DNA of 38,634 nucleotides from a virus, in the IMG/VR virus record IMGVR_UViG_3300035698_010181, positions 1-38,634 of that record; one strand, given 5' to 3'. Of the stretch, positions 23,868-33,256 are shown in pieces; position 1 is the first letter of the stretch, and each line of letters begins with the position of its first letter. The notes beneath the pieces are model-generated. The model did not search any database. It was not told the origin of the DNA and saw only the letters and a program-made list of their open reading frames with translations. The translations under genes and the position numbers were made by a program.

Positions 23868-24284
23868 TTAGATTATCCACCATTCTGTGCCGTCACAGGT
23901 CAAAGTTAATGATGTGTATTGGACTGATAATATTGCAGAGGCGGAACCCTCAATCAGGTCACCACTAAGGGACTTCAAGGTTAAGGTATTGGCGCTGGCG
24001 TCTACCTTTTTGCATCGGATTATGAAGCCTGCTGAATCTGCAGCCGTTGGAAGGATGACCGATAAAGGATTTGCCGTACAGTCCGCAATAACTGTCTCGT
24101 GATTTCCAATTAGATGATCGATGGCAATGGGTGTGGTTTTTTGACCACCACTCGTTCTTTCGGTCAGGTTCACATACTGAACCTTGTACGTGATATTGTT
24201 TTCATCATTGAAAATCAACCATCCTTGGTCATTAATATCCGAGTTAGGGATTTCGTCCAGGTTACTCAGTTTTTCTGTTGGCAT
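23868..24284 (-). CDS. short tail- or head-fibre protein
   Basis: 138-aa protein. After a short N-terminal segment (KLSNLDEIPNSDINDQGWLI), residues 60-138 match a repeating fibre module that reads TVIADCTANPLSVILPTA, GFIIRCKKVDASANTLTL and LTLTCDGTEWWII, a trimeric beta-helix type C-terminal block common in phage fibres. A role as adhesion or baseplate fibre is likely. It is in the operon between two other virion genes. Confidence 0.65.
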   Translation of the reverse strand: MPTEKLSNLDEIPNSDINDQGWLIFNDENNITYKVQYVNLTERTSGGQKTTPIAIDHLIGNHETVIADCTANPLSVILPTAADSAGFIIRCKKVDASANTLTLKSLSGDLIEGSASAILSVQYTSLTLTCDGTEWWII

Positions 24285-24288
24285 GATA

Positions 24289-25935
24289 TTATCCTCTTAC
24301 GATTAATTCTCCGGGGTCTGTAAATCCTCCGCCTCCATCGCCTCCGTCTTGTATGACACCAACACTATCGTCACCGCAACCGGAAACTTTGCTGTTGCAT
24401 TGGCGTTTGTAAATGTCGGAAACTTTCGGCCCAACTCGAACTGTGCGTTCACCATAGTCAAAATCATCTATCCAGGCAATGGATGACGGCTCTTCGTCAA
24501 CGACCTCCATTTCGATTCCATCGATGTAAACATGGTCGTATCCTTTCAGATGACCGATGTAATCATGGACGTACATAGATGCGCCAAATGATAGTTCTTT
24601 GAATCCGTCTCCTTCGTAATAGTAACTATTCTTATATCCAGATGCTCGTTTGTAGGACTGCGATACTGACTCCTGACCCCCTTGTCCATATCTGGCCTTG
24701 AGCCGAATTCTGGTTGTGAATTCAGGATTTCCGGTACCGTTTATTTGAGCACCATAACCAGCAGACATATTATTCTGGTCACAACAGGCGGTTATGTACA
24801 CAGTGCATCCGTGGTCTTCTTTTAGACTGAACAGATTGCTTCTGTGAGAGTATCCAGAAACTTTTCGGATGGTCAAGTCTGTTACATGAAATGAGGCAAT
24901 TCCGGAGGTGTTAAGTCCGGCAAGTCTAATTCGAGGATTCGAACCGCTTGCGACCAGAGTCTCGCTGTATGTTCCGTCAACACTAACTATCGCAGACGGA
25001 GCATTTCCCAGAAATAGGTTGAACGAGTCGCCAGCGCCTAAGTATTGAATCTTGTATGCCACTTCATAAGATTCTCCCTCGCAAAAGTCGAAGTTGTGCC
25101 TTATTTCACTGTCAGAAAAAGCAATTGCACTAAAATGAGCAATGCCTCCCCCGATTACAAATGACTCGATATCACCTGCAGGGTAATACCATTGGTCCGT
25201 TGCGGTTTCAAAGTCTTGCCCAACAAATCCAACAGACCCGCAATCACATGGATCAAGGACAGCAAAGTAATAGCAGCCCTCTGGCAATGGCGCCCCACCA
25301 GCATCAGTCCAGTCATAAGTAAAGGTCAAGAATCCGTTTACAATTGTAAAGTTCGATGGATTTAAGGCCGGTGTCATTGTGTGAATTACGACATCGTCTG
25401 TATCGAGAACTGAAACCCGATAATCGGTGTTCACCGGTATGGCCCGTATCTCACCAACAGATCCAGCACTAGTTGAAATGCCCTTGATTTGAAACGCAGT
25501 CACTCCTGGGCCCACTGTTGTCGTGAATTGATGGTATCCGGTTGTTGCAATGGTTCCGCCATAGACTAAGCCACCTGAGCCTACAAACCAAACTCCAAAT
25601 CCATCAGTCCCCGTAACCTCTGCGTATAGTCCTATCACCCATGTCACGCCATCTGCTGAATCAAGTGATTGCGTAATGGTGTCAGTACCGCCAGCAGCTT
25701 TTACGGCTCGGCCAGCGAGAGTGTCTATCGTCCAAAACGTACTATTTATCGTCCAATCATTCGTGGAATTGAAAGTGGCGTTCTTGATTGCATTTTCTTC
25801 TCCGCAAAGGGAAAGTCTCATTTGAAACTGTGTCTCGTCACCCCGCTGTACAAACTGTCTGTAGCCCCCGTCTCGAAGAGAGCAATGGGTTGGACTGTTG
25901 AATCTCACTGGATGAATATCGATTGTCTGTCCCAT
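24289..25935 (-). CDS. large tail/baseplate protein with beta-sandwich modules
   Basis: 548-aa beta-rich protein. Residues 50-165 and 245-350 look like two related jelly-roll modules (FNSTNDWTINSTFW and FETATDQWYYPAGD begin them), a layout typical of carbohydrate-binding domains. The last third has Cys (CTVYITACCDQN) and Gly-rich regions; the C-terminus ends in a flexible GDGGGGF stretch. It follows the 652-aa tail protein and is likely involved in host attachment. Confidence 0.62.
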   Translation of the reverse strand: MGQTIDIHPVRFNSPTHCSLRDGGYRQFVQRGDETQFQMRLSLCGEENAIKNATFNSTNDWTINSTFWTIDTLAGRAVKAAGGTDTITQSLDSADGVTWVIGLYAEVTGTDGFGVWFVGSGGLVYGGTIATTGYHQFTTTVGPGVTAFQIKGISTSAGSVGEIRAIPVNTDYRVSVLDTDDVVIHTMTPALNPSNFTIVNGFLTFTYDWTDAGGAPLPEGCYYFAVLDPCDCGSVGFVGQDFETATDQWYYPAGDIESFVIGGGIAHFSAIAFSDSEIRHNFDFCEGESYEVAYKIQYLGAGDSFNLFLGNAPSAIVSVDGTYSETLVASGSNPRIRLAGLNTSGIASFHVTDLTIRKVSGYSHRSNLFSLKEDHGCTVYITACCDQNNMSAGYGAQINGTGNPEFTTRIRLKARYGQGGQESVSQSYKRASGYKNSYYYEGDGFKELSFGASMYVHDYIGHLKGYDHVYIDGIEMEVVDEEPSSIAWIDDFDYGERTVRVGPKVSDIYKRQCNSKVSGCGDDSVGVIQDGGDGGGGFTDPGELIVRG

Positions 25936-25937
25936 GG

Positions 25938-27896
25938 CTAGTCGTTTAAAATCTGAACTTCTGATTTTCCGGTAATGAAGTTATGTGTTACCGAATCATT
26001 CCATCCTGTTCGATCAATTCTTTCATTCCTAATGCGTAATCGCTTGGTCGTGTCCGAAAGGTATGATTTCATGTCACTCCAAGGAATTGGGTATTCCGCA
26101 GTGCTGGTTCTGATTATTCTTCGGTCGGATCCGCTCGTTGGTATTCCGTCACGCACAATCACCCTGCTTTCTCGGCATTCAATGTATTGATCTCCGGCGC
26201 CAGGTAAATTGAATTGAATAATCGCCTGTTCGATACCGGGATCAAAGTCTTGCCAAAATTCAATAGACCAAATTAGATAATCACCAGCCTCCATTGTTAT
26301 CCAATCGAACTCTCGATCAATGAAGAATAAATTGGACCCTCCGGTAAAAAAGTTGAATTGAAGTAAGCTATTATGAGTTGCAACGAGCGTACCTGCTTGA
26401 TTGAATTGCTCCAAGACAAAATAACCCGTTACGGTCACCAAGCTACTACTGGACATTGAATCGTATGAGATACTAACACCTGCCCATAATTTATAAACGC
26501 CCTCATCTACCGGTCTGAATTCATTAACTGGATCTAGAGAGTACACGCCATCTGGGTCATAGACAATAGCGTCCTGTGGTGGCAAGTAGTTAAGTTGTGT
26601 GGGAAATTGCTGTGGTAAAAAAACAGGGGAAAAGGCGCTTCCAGTAGCTTTGAATAAATGGATATCGTAAATCAGACCAAACAAAAGTATCGACCCAAAC
26701 AGGTAATCTTGATATCGAGCGATTACCTCCTTGTTCGTGTAATACTCATTGTACCACCAGTTGCCAGTACCTAATAAATCAACCTGAACGGCCTCTCGAA
26801 ACGGTGATGGATTGTAGTCCCATCTGATAATGAAGTTGGCATTGTCGTACGACTCGTTCCCATACAATAGTACGTCCTCAATAGTAGAGGTGTCAACAAT
26901 AAATTTATCGCCAATGGTCAGGTCAAGTGCCAAGTCTTTATTGCATTCTCCAGTAAAGGCAAAGTCCTCCTGTTCGAATCCAAAATATATCAGATTGTTT
27001 TCAGCCGAGCATCGCGTGTTTCCTCCGTCACATTCCCATGGTCCGGTAATCTTTGAACCAACACTGATTCGGCCAAAGAGTAACTCGGCCACGAAATCTA
27101 GCTCAGTTTCATGGACATCATCCAAATCAAGAATGACGTCAGCACCCCTGAAATATGCCAGTTCCTCAATCACAAGAACAGGCTTGTTGTTCGAGTCCCG
27201 CTTATATCCCATTCCGAGGTTGTGAAGTCTTCGAAAGGTATTGTACAATTCCGTAAATGTGTAACTCGGTGGCTGACCAACAGAGTTGAGGAAGTTGTCG
27301 CCATTCCGAAGGTCATATCCAGATAAAACGGAAGACTTTGCACCTTCGCCTGAACCAAAGTAATCGCTCTGAAATCCGACTTTTTGGTCAGTCATCCATG
27401 CGATGGCGTACTTAAAGCAGCTATGTATTGAGAACGTTTCCCGTGGGAATGAATACAGGCCATTGACTGGATTAAATAGGGTGATTAATGAATGTGTAGC
27501 AGCCGTGATGGTTTCACCGTTTTTGGTGGTTTCACTTATCAAATTAATGGGCAGGTTCTTATTATTCTGAACCCGTGCCGAATACCCATCGTCCTGGATA
27601 GTTACGCTTGCCTCACATCTCAGTTCATTGAATGTAACGTCTCCAATGAATATCACCCCGTTTATGATGTCGTTCCATTCGTCAGCACATTGCATTTCAA
27701 TACGGACATCAATTAACGCACAGGAAGCATTTATTCTTGAATACAGAAACTCGAAGGCGTCTTTTATGAATGTGAATGTTTCATTATACTCAATGGTTAT
27801 CAACTGATTCACATGATCAGTAGATACGGTAACGCCAAGTTCCTTCCATTCAATTGGAACATGAACCGGAACACCATCAAAGTAAACTCTTACCAT
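25938..27896 (-). CDS. tail/baseplate protein downstream of the tape measure
   Basis: 652-aa protein coded directly behind the tape measure gene (7-bp overlap), the slot of distal tail and tail-hub proteins. The N-terminal 130 residues are beta-rich (MVRVYFDGVPVHVPIEW, then VTIQDDGYS). The remainder contains aromatic-rich, fibre-like segments. No catalytic residues were recognised. A tail-tip role is inferred from gene order. Confidence 0.65.
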   Translation of the reverse strand: MVRVYFDGVPVHVPIEWKELGVTVSTDHVNQLITIEYNETFTFIKDAFEFLYSRINASCALIDVRIEMQCADEWNDIINGVIFIGDVTFNELRCEASVTIQDDGYSARVQNNKNLPINLISETTKNGETITAATHSLITLFNPVNGLYSFPRETFSIHSCFKYAIAWMTDQKVGFQSDYFGSGEGAKSSVLSGYDLRNGDNFLNSVGQPPSYTFTELYNTFRRLHNLGMGYKRDSNNKPVLVIEELAYFRGADVILDLDDVHETELDFVAELLFGRISVGSKITGPWECDGGNTRCSAENNLIYFGFEQEDFAFTGECNKDLALDLTIGDKFIVDTSTIEDVLLYGNESYDNANFIIRWDYNPSPFREAVQVDLLGTGNWWYNEYYTNKEVIARYQDYLFGSILLFGLIYDIHLFKATGSAFSPVFLPQQFPTQLNYLPPQDAIVYDPDGVYSLDPVNEFRPVDEGVYKLWAGVSISYDSMSSSSLVTVTGYFVLEQFNQAGTLVATHNSLLQFNFFTGGSNLFFIDREFDWITMEAGDYLIWSIEFWQDFDPGIEQAIIQFNLPGAGDQYIECRESRVIVRDGIPTSGSDRRIIRTSTAEYPIPWSDMKSYLSDTTKRLRIRNERIDRTGWNDSVTHNFITGKSEVQILND

Positions 27897-30418
27897 CCTG
27901 ATCTACTGTTTTGTTTGTGTCTCAATTGTTGGGCGATTGAGTTCAATCCATACATATTTGACTCTCTAAGCCGATCAATGTTTCTGGCTGAGTTTCGATC
28001 AGAACCGTTCATGGCCTTAGCCATTGAATCGCCCAATCGATCATAATCAAATTGAGTTCTTCCCGATTCACTTGCTGCGTCCTTGGCGTTGTCTGACCAT
28101 TTCATCTTGGGGCCAAAGAATCCAGTGTGCAGTTCTGGAAGGTCATACATCGCTCGTATTCTTTGACCTTCCGTTCCGTAAGGATCGTTCGATAGTATTT
28201 GACTATCTCGATTCGTTATGATTGCATCTCCCGACCTATTGTATCGTAATTCTGGGCCTTCCTCACCTACCCATGCAAATCCTTCAGGTGCGGCTTTTGT
28301 TCCTTTTGCGAAGCCAGGTATCGGTTGGGATGAGATGGCAGCTCTCTCTGCCGCTCCAAGAACACCGACCAATGCGGCCAGAACGTAATTTGGTAACGCC
28401 TCGACAACTGCAGCTGCCGTATTAATAACGGACGAGAATAGTGCTGCCTGCTTGTCATTCTCTGCCTGCTTTCTCATTAATGCCTTGCGCTGGAAGTCAT
28501 ACTTCTCTCTCGATATAGCATTGTTTGCCAACAAATCATCGAGCGCGTCTTGCTCCTGCTGAAGGGCGTTATTTGATATCTTACTGATTGACTGGAACAA
28601 GCTATTGAAGGCGCCTGCAATTGTGCCAACCGCGTCTTCCCATCCGTCCGAGAAAGTCCCGATAGTGTCTTCGTTCGATGTCTTGACATCGGCATTGACT
28701 TTGGTTACCGTGTTTCCGAAATTGTCAATCTTACCATTCAGGCGATCAATTTCTTCACCTGCCAATCGATACTCTTCCGAGAATTCCTGCGCTCCTGACT
28801 TTATCTCTTCCTGCGCGGCAATCAATTTATCGAGCCCGTCCAGCGAACTTTCTTCGGATAACGAGGTCACATCACCAAGCCCAACAGTGGATATTGGTTC
28901 AGGAGCAAATGAGCCAGCCTCACCACGAAGTAGGGCCAGTTGCAAGTCTTCCAGAACCTTCTTCAATTGTAGGGTCTTGGCCTCAATCTTGGCCGCTATC
29001 TGGTAGAATATAGCACCGCCTACCTCCGCTCCTTCAAACGCTTCTTTCAGATCTTTTAGTTCGACTTGCATTGACGTAATAGAAATCACGCTCATCTCCA
29101 ATTCCTTACGACCAAGTCTCTCGGCTTCGTACGCCTTCTGTGTTTCATCAGTTAGGAGTTTAGTGGCTCGAACAGCATCTAAACTAAGGTCAGTCGACTC
29201 CTCCCTTGTTTGGTTTATAGCAATCATTAACTCTTTGCCTTTTCGAGTCAACTTATTATAGGCTTGAAGAGTTTCAAACTCTCCGTCCGATATTAGCCCT
29301 TGAGTAAATTGAAACTGCTGTGCAATAAAAGTCATTTCAGCAATTCCATCAGTCACTTTGCTCACCCATCCATTCACTCTTTCTAGTGGCTTCAGTAGGT
29401 TTTCAAGAACAAAACCAAAAGCCTTTGCTGCGGTAACCGCCCCATCAGATTGATCCCCAGAAAGCCTTTCAGATAACGATTCAATGCTTTTCGATGTCTC
29501 ACCGATTTTGCTGTTGAAGTCCGTCAAGACCGTTACGGTTGTGTCACCCAATATCTTCTTGAAGTTTTCCCATTGGGCACTCATTCTGGCAATCTTGTCA
29601 GAAGTTGTGTCGACCGACTCTCCCATTTTTGCCAGTTCCTCCCTAGCAATCTCGCTGACTGCTTTCGTGACGTCCGCAATACTCTGGGATTCGAGTGCCA
29701 CGCCATTGAACCGCTCCTTCAGTCGTATGGCACTTATACCAAGGTTGTCAAGGATCAATGGGCTTTTTCTTCCAATACCTGTCGTGATGGACTCAACCAG
29801 ATAGTCGACCGATTCACCTGTTTCATTCGCTCTTCTTTTTGCAAACTCAAATAGTGTCGCAAGTTTCTCCAGCGGGATCTGGAAGTTGTCAGCCCTCACC
29901 GCATTCTTCATGATGTTCAGGTCACTAACCGTTCCACGAACAGCAGTTCTGAGTCCAGCAAGGAGAGCTGGTGACCCAACCCGCCTGAACGCGCGTTCAA
30001 TTCCTTCCGCTGCTGCGGAAAGTCTAATCGACTCTTTCACAAAGTCTTTGATCTGAGAAAGTCCGAATGCAAGTCCGAATGCTGTTGCAAGTTTCTTGGC
30101 CCCACTCAATAACGAGTCGGCCTCTTTCTTAACGTTGGCCATTCCCTTACCGGCCTTCTTGATCTCGGTCGTGGTCTTCTTCGTTTCCTTAGTAAGATCC
30201 TCGACAGACTCCTCGGCCTTCTTGGTTTCGGTCGCCAGCTTCTTGGTCTTCTTGGTCTGCTCGTCTAATTCCTTAGTCCGCTTGGCGAACTCCTCGTTAG
30301 ACTTCTCAAAAAGCTTGATCTGGTCTTCCGTTAGTCCACCGATTGATTTTAATAGATCAATTGCGGGCTTAAGACCCGATGGGTCTCCTACGAACTCCAG
30401 GATTATTCTCTCGGCCAC
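27890..30418 (-). CDS. tape measure protein
   Basis: 842-aa protein starting with GTG at 30418. The first 100 residues are a Lys/Glu/Thr-rich coiled coil; residues 100-400 are helical with hydrophobic patches; about residues 680-730 are an Ala-rich, hydrophobic stretch (ALFSSVINTAAAVVEALPNY, then VLAALVGVLGAAERA). GFAKGTKAAPEGFAWVGEEGPEL near the C-terminus is a typical tape-measure signature. It sets tail length: at about 0.15 nm per residue the tail would be near 125 nm. It is preceded by the frameshifted chaperone gene, as in lambda. Confidence 0.92.
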   Translation of the reverse strand: MAERIILEFVGDPSGLKPAIDLLKSIGGLTEDQIKLFEKSNEEFAKRTKELDEQTKKTKKLATETKKAEESVEDLTKETKKTTTEIKKAGKGMANVKKEADSLLSGAKKLATAFGLAFGLSQIKDFVKESIRLSAAAEGIERAFRRVGSPALLAGLRTAVRGTVSDLNIMKNAVRADNFQIPLEKLATLFEFAKRRANETGESVDYLVESITTGIGRKSPLILDNLGISAIRLKERFNGVALESQSIADVTKAVSEIAREELAKMGESVDTTSDKIARMSAQWENFKKILGDTTVTVLTDFNSKIGETSKSIESLSERLSGDQSDGAVTAAKAFGFVLENLLKPLERVNGWVSKVTDGIAEMTFIAQQFQFTQGLISDGEFETLQAYNKLTRKGKELMIAINQTREESTDLSLDAVRATKLLTDETQKAYEAERLGRKELEMSVISITSMQVELKDLKEAFEGAEVGGAIFYQIAAKIEAKTLQLKKVLEDLQLALLRGEAGSFAPEPISTVGLGDVTSLSEESSLDGLDKLIAAQEEIKSGAQEFSEEYRLAGEEIDRLNGKIDNFGNTVTKVNADVKTSNEDTIGTFSDGWEDAVGTIAGAFNSLFQSISKISNNALQQEQDALDDLLANNAISREKYDFQRKALMRKQAENDKQAALFSSVINTAAAVVEALPNYVLAALVGVLGAAERAAISSQPIPGFAKGTKAAPEGFAWVGEEGPELRYNRSGDAIITNRDSQILSNDPYGTEGQRIRAMYDLPELHTGFFGPKMKWSDNAKDAASESGRTQFDYDRLGDSMAKAMNGSDRNSARNIDRLRESNMYGLNSIAQQLRHKQNSRSGW

Positions 30419-30704
30419 GTGACATAGATTTACGTTTACTAGGGGGTCTTACTACCATTTCGTTCATCTCGAAGAAGTAGTCATAAATTGTCCAATCCTT
30501 TAGCAAATGTAATTGTCTTTCGTCACCTTCACAAAGAAGGTCTACGGTTTGACGGTGACTTTGGACTCTGGCCTCTCCGAAAATCCGGTGGAGAGGTTTC
30601 GTAAGTGATGGTGATTTACCTTCTGAATCGTTTGAGAATAGGTCTGGAAATTCCCCACGAATCCTTCTAAGAAGGGCATTAATTCCTTTATTGGTTTCCG
30701 CAAA
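30369..30704 (-). CDS. tail assembly chaperone, -1 frame extension (T-like part)
   Basis: Starting at the T9 run inside the upstream gene, the -1 frame is open for 111 codons and ends at TAA 30369-30371, 50 bp inside the tape measure gene. There is no start codon near its beginning, so it must be reached by frameshifting. The fusion would be 271 aa (160 from the upstream frame plus 111). The extension reads as a real protein: a charged helix, DLLCEGDERQLHLLKDW, YDYFFEMNEM and a basic tail, like lambda gpGT. It was checked codon by codon for stops. Confidence 0.72.
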   Translation of the reverse strand, partial: FAETNKGINALLRRIRGEFPDLFSNDSEGKSPSLTKPLHRIFGEARVQSHRQTVDLLCEGDERQLHLLKDWTIYDYFFEMNEMVVRPPSKRKSMSRGRENNPGVRRRPIGS

Positions 30705-31183
30705 AAAAAAGCCTGAACATCATCGTTCTCCTTCCATTTCTTGATTTTCTCTTTTCCATACCCCAGCTCATAAGATTCTGGATTTTCGGACGCATCGAAG
30801 AACACGATGGACGCCAACTTGTAGGCATGTTCTGGCACCACGACCCAATCGAGTCTTTGCTTCAGTTGCTCATTGGCCGCGTTTAGCTTCTGTAACTCTT
30901 CCAACGTGAACTTTGGGCCATTAACGAGGTCCTTCATGAATGCATAATGGTGCATCAGGTAGGATTTGTCGCAGCGCATCTCCAATTCTTCATAAGCACT
31001 GATTGCTTCCATTCCCCGCTTCCATGGGATATTGAAAATATCATGCATCTGATAGTACTTGACACCACCAGAGGTAAACGCGTACTTGATGATGTGCTCG
31101 GTTTGCGGAAAGGCATACTTGGCAGGCGTGACCTTAGCCTGAGTATTACGCATCCAATTGATAAATCTGGTCTTTAGGTTCAT
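30542..31183 (-). CDS. tail assembly chaperone (G-like)
   Basis: 213-aa helical protein in the slot just ahead of the tape measure gene, where long-tailed phages encode a chaperone that keeps the tape measure soluble before the tube polymerises. Codons around residues 158-161 are GCT TTT TTT TTG, a T9 slippery run; the -1 frame continues to 30369. The Met start overlaps the preceding stop (ATGA). No strong family motif was recognised, so the call relies on position and the frameshift. Confidence 0.75.
   Translation of the reverse strand: MNLKTRFINWMRNTQAKVTPAKYAFPQTEHIIKYAFTSGGVKYYQMHDIFNIPWKRGMEAISAYEELEMRCDKSYLMHHYAFMKDLVNGPKFTLEELQKLNAANEQLKQRLDWVVVPEHAYKLASIVFFDASENPESYELGYGKEKIKKWKENDDVQAFFLRKPIKELMPFLEGFVGNFQTYSQTIQKVNHHHLRNLSTGFSERPESKVTVKP
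30702..30712 (-). promoter_or_regulatory. -1 ribosomal frameshift (slippery) site
   Basis: On the minus strand GC-T-TTT-TTT-TTG in the zero frame: the heptamer T TTT TTT is an X XXY YYZ slippery sequence within nine Ts. It allows -1 slippage into the 30369-30704 frame. Transcriptional slippage on the homopolymer would give a similar product. Confidence 0.75.
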
Positions 31184-31401
31184 TGTAGGAAGTGCTGGAA
31201 AGGTAAATTTACCTGTCGACCCTCAAGCACTGTCTGTCCCGACACCTGATACTTGAAGGTGCTGTTTCTGGTGTTGAGCAAAACCTTAATGACCGGATTG
31301 CTTTGGACGAGGGTGTAATGAGTAATCCCCGACCCGTTGCAGCTTCCGCATTTGGTCTTGACATACCGTTTTCGGACGAGTAAGTCAGTGAATATCGACA
31401 T
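31180..31401 (-). CDS. small zinc-knuckle protein of the tail region
   Basis: 73-aa protein with KCGSCNGSG at residues 17-25, a CxxCxGxG motif as in DnaJ zinc fingers but with only one pair of Cys. The rest is a small beta-rich domain. Its stop overlaps the start of the tail chaperone gene (ATGA), so it is probably co-translated. Function unknown. Confidence 0.6.
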   Translation of the reverse strand: MSIFTDLLVRKRYVKTKCGSCNGSGITHYTLVQSNPVIKVLLNTRNSTFKYQVSGQTVLEGRQVNLPFQHFLQ

Positions 31402-31701
31402 CTATTGATTTTCGGCAACCATATCGACAAGCGTCAGGAGTAAAGACCAACAGGTATTTAAACCCCCGACAACCAATATGGTCATCAGCAAATCTAACGA
31501 AAAAGGTTTTTGATGTATAAACCAGAAAGCAATTGTCCAGAAACTACACATACATGTCGCACACAAGAACATTGGTTTTTGAATGACTTCCGGTAGTTTG
31601 CCCAGATACTTCATAGACCAGAAAAGTATCATGCCGTCCCAAGTTATTGATACATGAATGGCAAGACAAGCCATTGAAACACATAGTGCGAACTCAATCA
31701 C
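31402..31701 (-). CDS. three-helix membrane protein
   Basis: 99-aa protein with three likely membrane helices (residues about 2-20, 43-61 and 69-92). Between the first two lies KPMFLCATCMCSFW, a C-x-x-C-M-x-S-F-W pattern seen in DUF1360-like membrane proteins. The frame opens at 31758, but the GTG at 31701 overlaps the previous stop as GTGA and places the first helix at the N-terminus, so it is preferred. A membrane protein among tail genes is unexpected; superinfection control is one possibility. Confidence 0.58.
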   Translation of the reverse strand: MIEFALCVSMACLAIHVSITWDGMILFWSMKYLGKLPEVIQKPMFLCATCMCSFWTIAFWFIHQKPFSLDLLMTILVVGGLNTCWSLLLTLVDMVAENQ

Positions 31702-31901
31702 GAAATCAAACCAATGTATGAACCGTCCTCCTGACGAACAGTAATCGATGAAGTACAATCAGCATTTACATCAGACTTGGCCTCCTCGGCCTCCCCCGGC
31801 GTTTCATAGAACTGCATGAACGATCGAGCGAATATTCCCGACCCGTCCTGCGTTTCAAGAAGCGTTCCGTCTGTTTTCCAATACTCTAATTTGTATTTCA
31901 T
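31698..31901 (-). CDS. small hypothetical protein
   Basis: 67-aa protein, beta-rich N-terminus (MKYKLEYWKTDGTLLE) and a polar end with ITVRQEDGSYIG. Not recognised. It is locked between the 448-aa virion protein (4-bp overlap at its start) and the membrane protein (GTGA overlap), so it is translated with them. Confidence 0.55.
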   Translation of the reverse strand: MKYKLEYWKTDGTLLETQDGSGIFARSFMQFYETPGEAEEAKSDVNADCTSSITVRQEDGSYIGLIS

Positions 31902-33244
31902 GATTGTCGTGATGTGTAAACGCCTGTCAATGGCTTGTTTCCGTTTCCGTTTATGATGTATGGGTAAAGGTCTGGATAATTGATCACGGCAGTTGTGTAC
32001 AGTACAGCCCCGTCAGAGGTCACTATGAAAATGTAATCTCCTGCCCCTGCCTGTGGTACAGCTTCGATTTTGATTACAACACCAACAAACAAGGAAGGGT
32101 TAAGAATTGACCCCATATTCACCCCGTTCTCGTACATATTCATGCTAGTGACACTGTAAACAGTCCCAGTGAATCCTGCGTATCCGCCAAGATTGACGGA
32201 ATCACTAAAACCCACGCTATTTCCTGTCCCGTTAGTCCATATCATAATGGATGTGTTCTCATATTCAATCGCTGCCCATTCGTCTATTGGTACAGGAATA
32301 GAAGAACCCCAATCATTGGTGGTTGGAAAGTTTCCTTCAAACATTCTCGGATTAACAAACAGACCCCAGAAGGGGCCGAAATTCAATCCTGTGACCCAGA
32401 AATCTCGGCCTCCAGCAACTACTAACTCCTTGAATCCCCAAACATCGCTTGATCCATCTGATGCAAGAATTAGAATTTTAATGTTACCGCCCTCATTCAC
32501 TGTCCAGTTGAATACTGGTGTGGCCTGTTCAGCTATCAAGAACAAGCCGTTATTACTGGCTACGTAAAACCCGTAATATGTTGGAATGAATCCGACAGAA
32601 GGAAAAGCAGTAATTACCACAACTTCATTAAATCTAGGGGCGCTGTCCGATACACCTACCCCAACAGACGGACAAACAACAGGTGTGCAAATCATTGGAA
32701 CCTGCGCGTCCTTCGTGACCGGACTCCCGTCCGTATCCGTATGGGTAATCTGAGGCAATAGAACCGGACTGTCTGCCGAGGTAAAAGTCTGGTCATACGT
32801 AGGTGTCGTTACGTCATTGATGACCCGAACGGCCCTGCACGTATGTTCCCCACCTTCTGGCAAAGGAATGATATCGATGCCGTCTGTTACGGTCGCAAAT
32901 GGTTCTGGAACTTCGCCTGACACGGTTGAGGTCTCGGCAAACACCAAGTTCAGGCACTCGTATTCTACATCGCAAACAGTAAACACCTGGTCCGTCTCGC
33001 AGTTTCCGTTCAGAAACATCAATTTGAATGCACCAGAGTACTGAGTAAATAGGCCGTCAGGAAAGTCAGAAGCATCAAGAACAACACTTCCTCCAAGATC
33101 TGTCGTGATGTACAGAACGTAACGTTTACCGAACTTATCAATCAGAACTAGCTGATATTCGGTTGACGGTGTGAGATTTGTTGGTAGTGTCCAGGTACTG
33201 GCACACTCATCCAGAATCAGTTGTTTACATTCTTCGCAGGCCAT
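31898..33244 (-). CDS. virion protein, first gene of the late operon
   Basis: 448-aa beta-rich protein, with a Cys-containing N-terminus (MACEECKQLILDECASTW) and several Ig-like or fibre-like segments (about 130-330). The C-terminus resembles a Gly-rich fibre knob. It is upstream of the tail chaperone and tape measure genes; a tail-tube or fibre protein is most likely. A TAATTTTG box 4 bp ahead of the ATG could give a leaderless mRNA. Confidence 0.62.
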   Translation of the reverse strand: MACEECKQLILDECASTWTLPTNLTPSTEYQLVLIDKFGKRYVLYITTDLGGSVVLDASDFPDGLFTQYSGAFKLMFLNGNCETDQVFTVCDVEYECLNLVFAETSTVSGEVPEPFATVTDGIDIIPLPEGGEHTCRAVRVINDVTTPTYDQTFTSADSPVLLPQITHTDTDGSPVTKDAQVPMICTPVVCPSVGVGVSDSAPRFNEVVVITAFPSVGFIPTYYGFYVASNNGLFLIAEQATPVFNWTVNEGGNIKILILASDGSSDVWGFKELVVAGGRDFWVTGLNFGPFWGLFVNPRMFEGNFPTTNDWGSSIPVPIDEWAAIEYENTSIMIWTNGTGNSVGFSDSVNLGGYAGFTGTVYSVTSMNMYENGVNMGSILNPSLFVGVVIKIEAVPQAGAGDYIFIVTSDGAVLYTTAVINYPDLYPYIINGNGNKPLTGVYTSRQS

Positions 33245-33248
33245 AGTC

Positions 33249-33256
33249 CAAAATTA
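33249..33256 (-). promoter_or_regulatory. possible late promoter, -7 box TAATTTTG
   Basis: TAATTTTG on the minus strand fits TAnnTTTG and lies only 4 bp from the ATG at 33244, so transcription would start at about the start codon. No -33 TTTG at the usual distance was found. The 45-bp gap also has to serve the divergent plus-strand genes. Confidence 0.35.
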
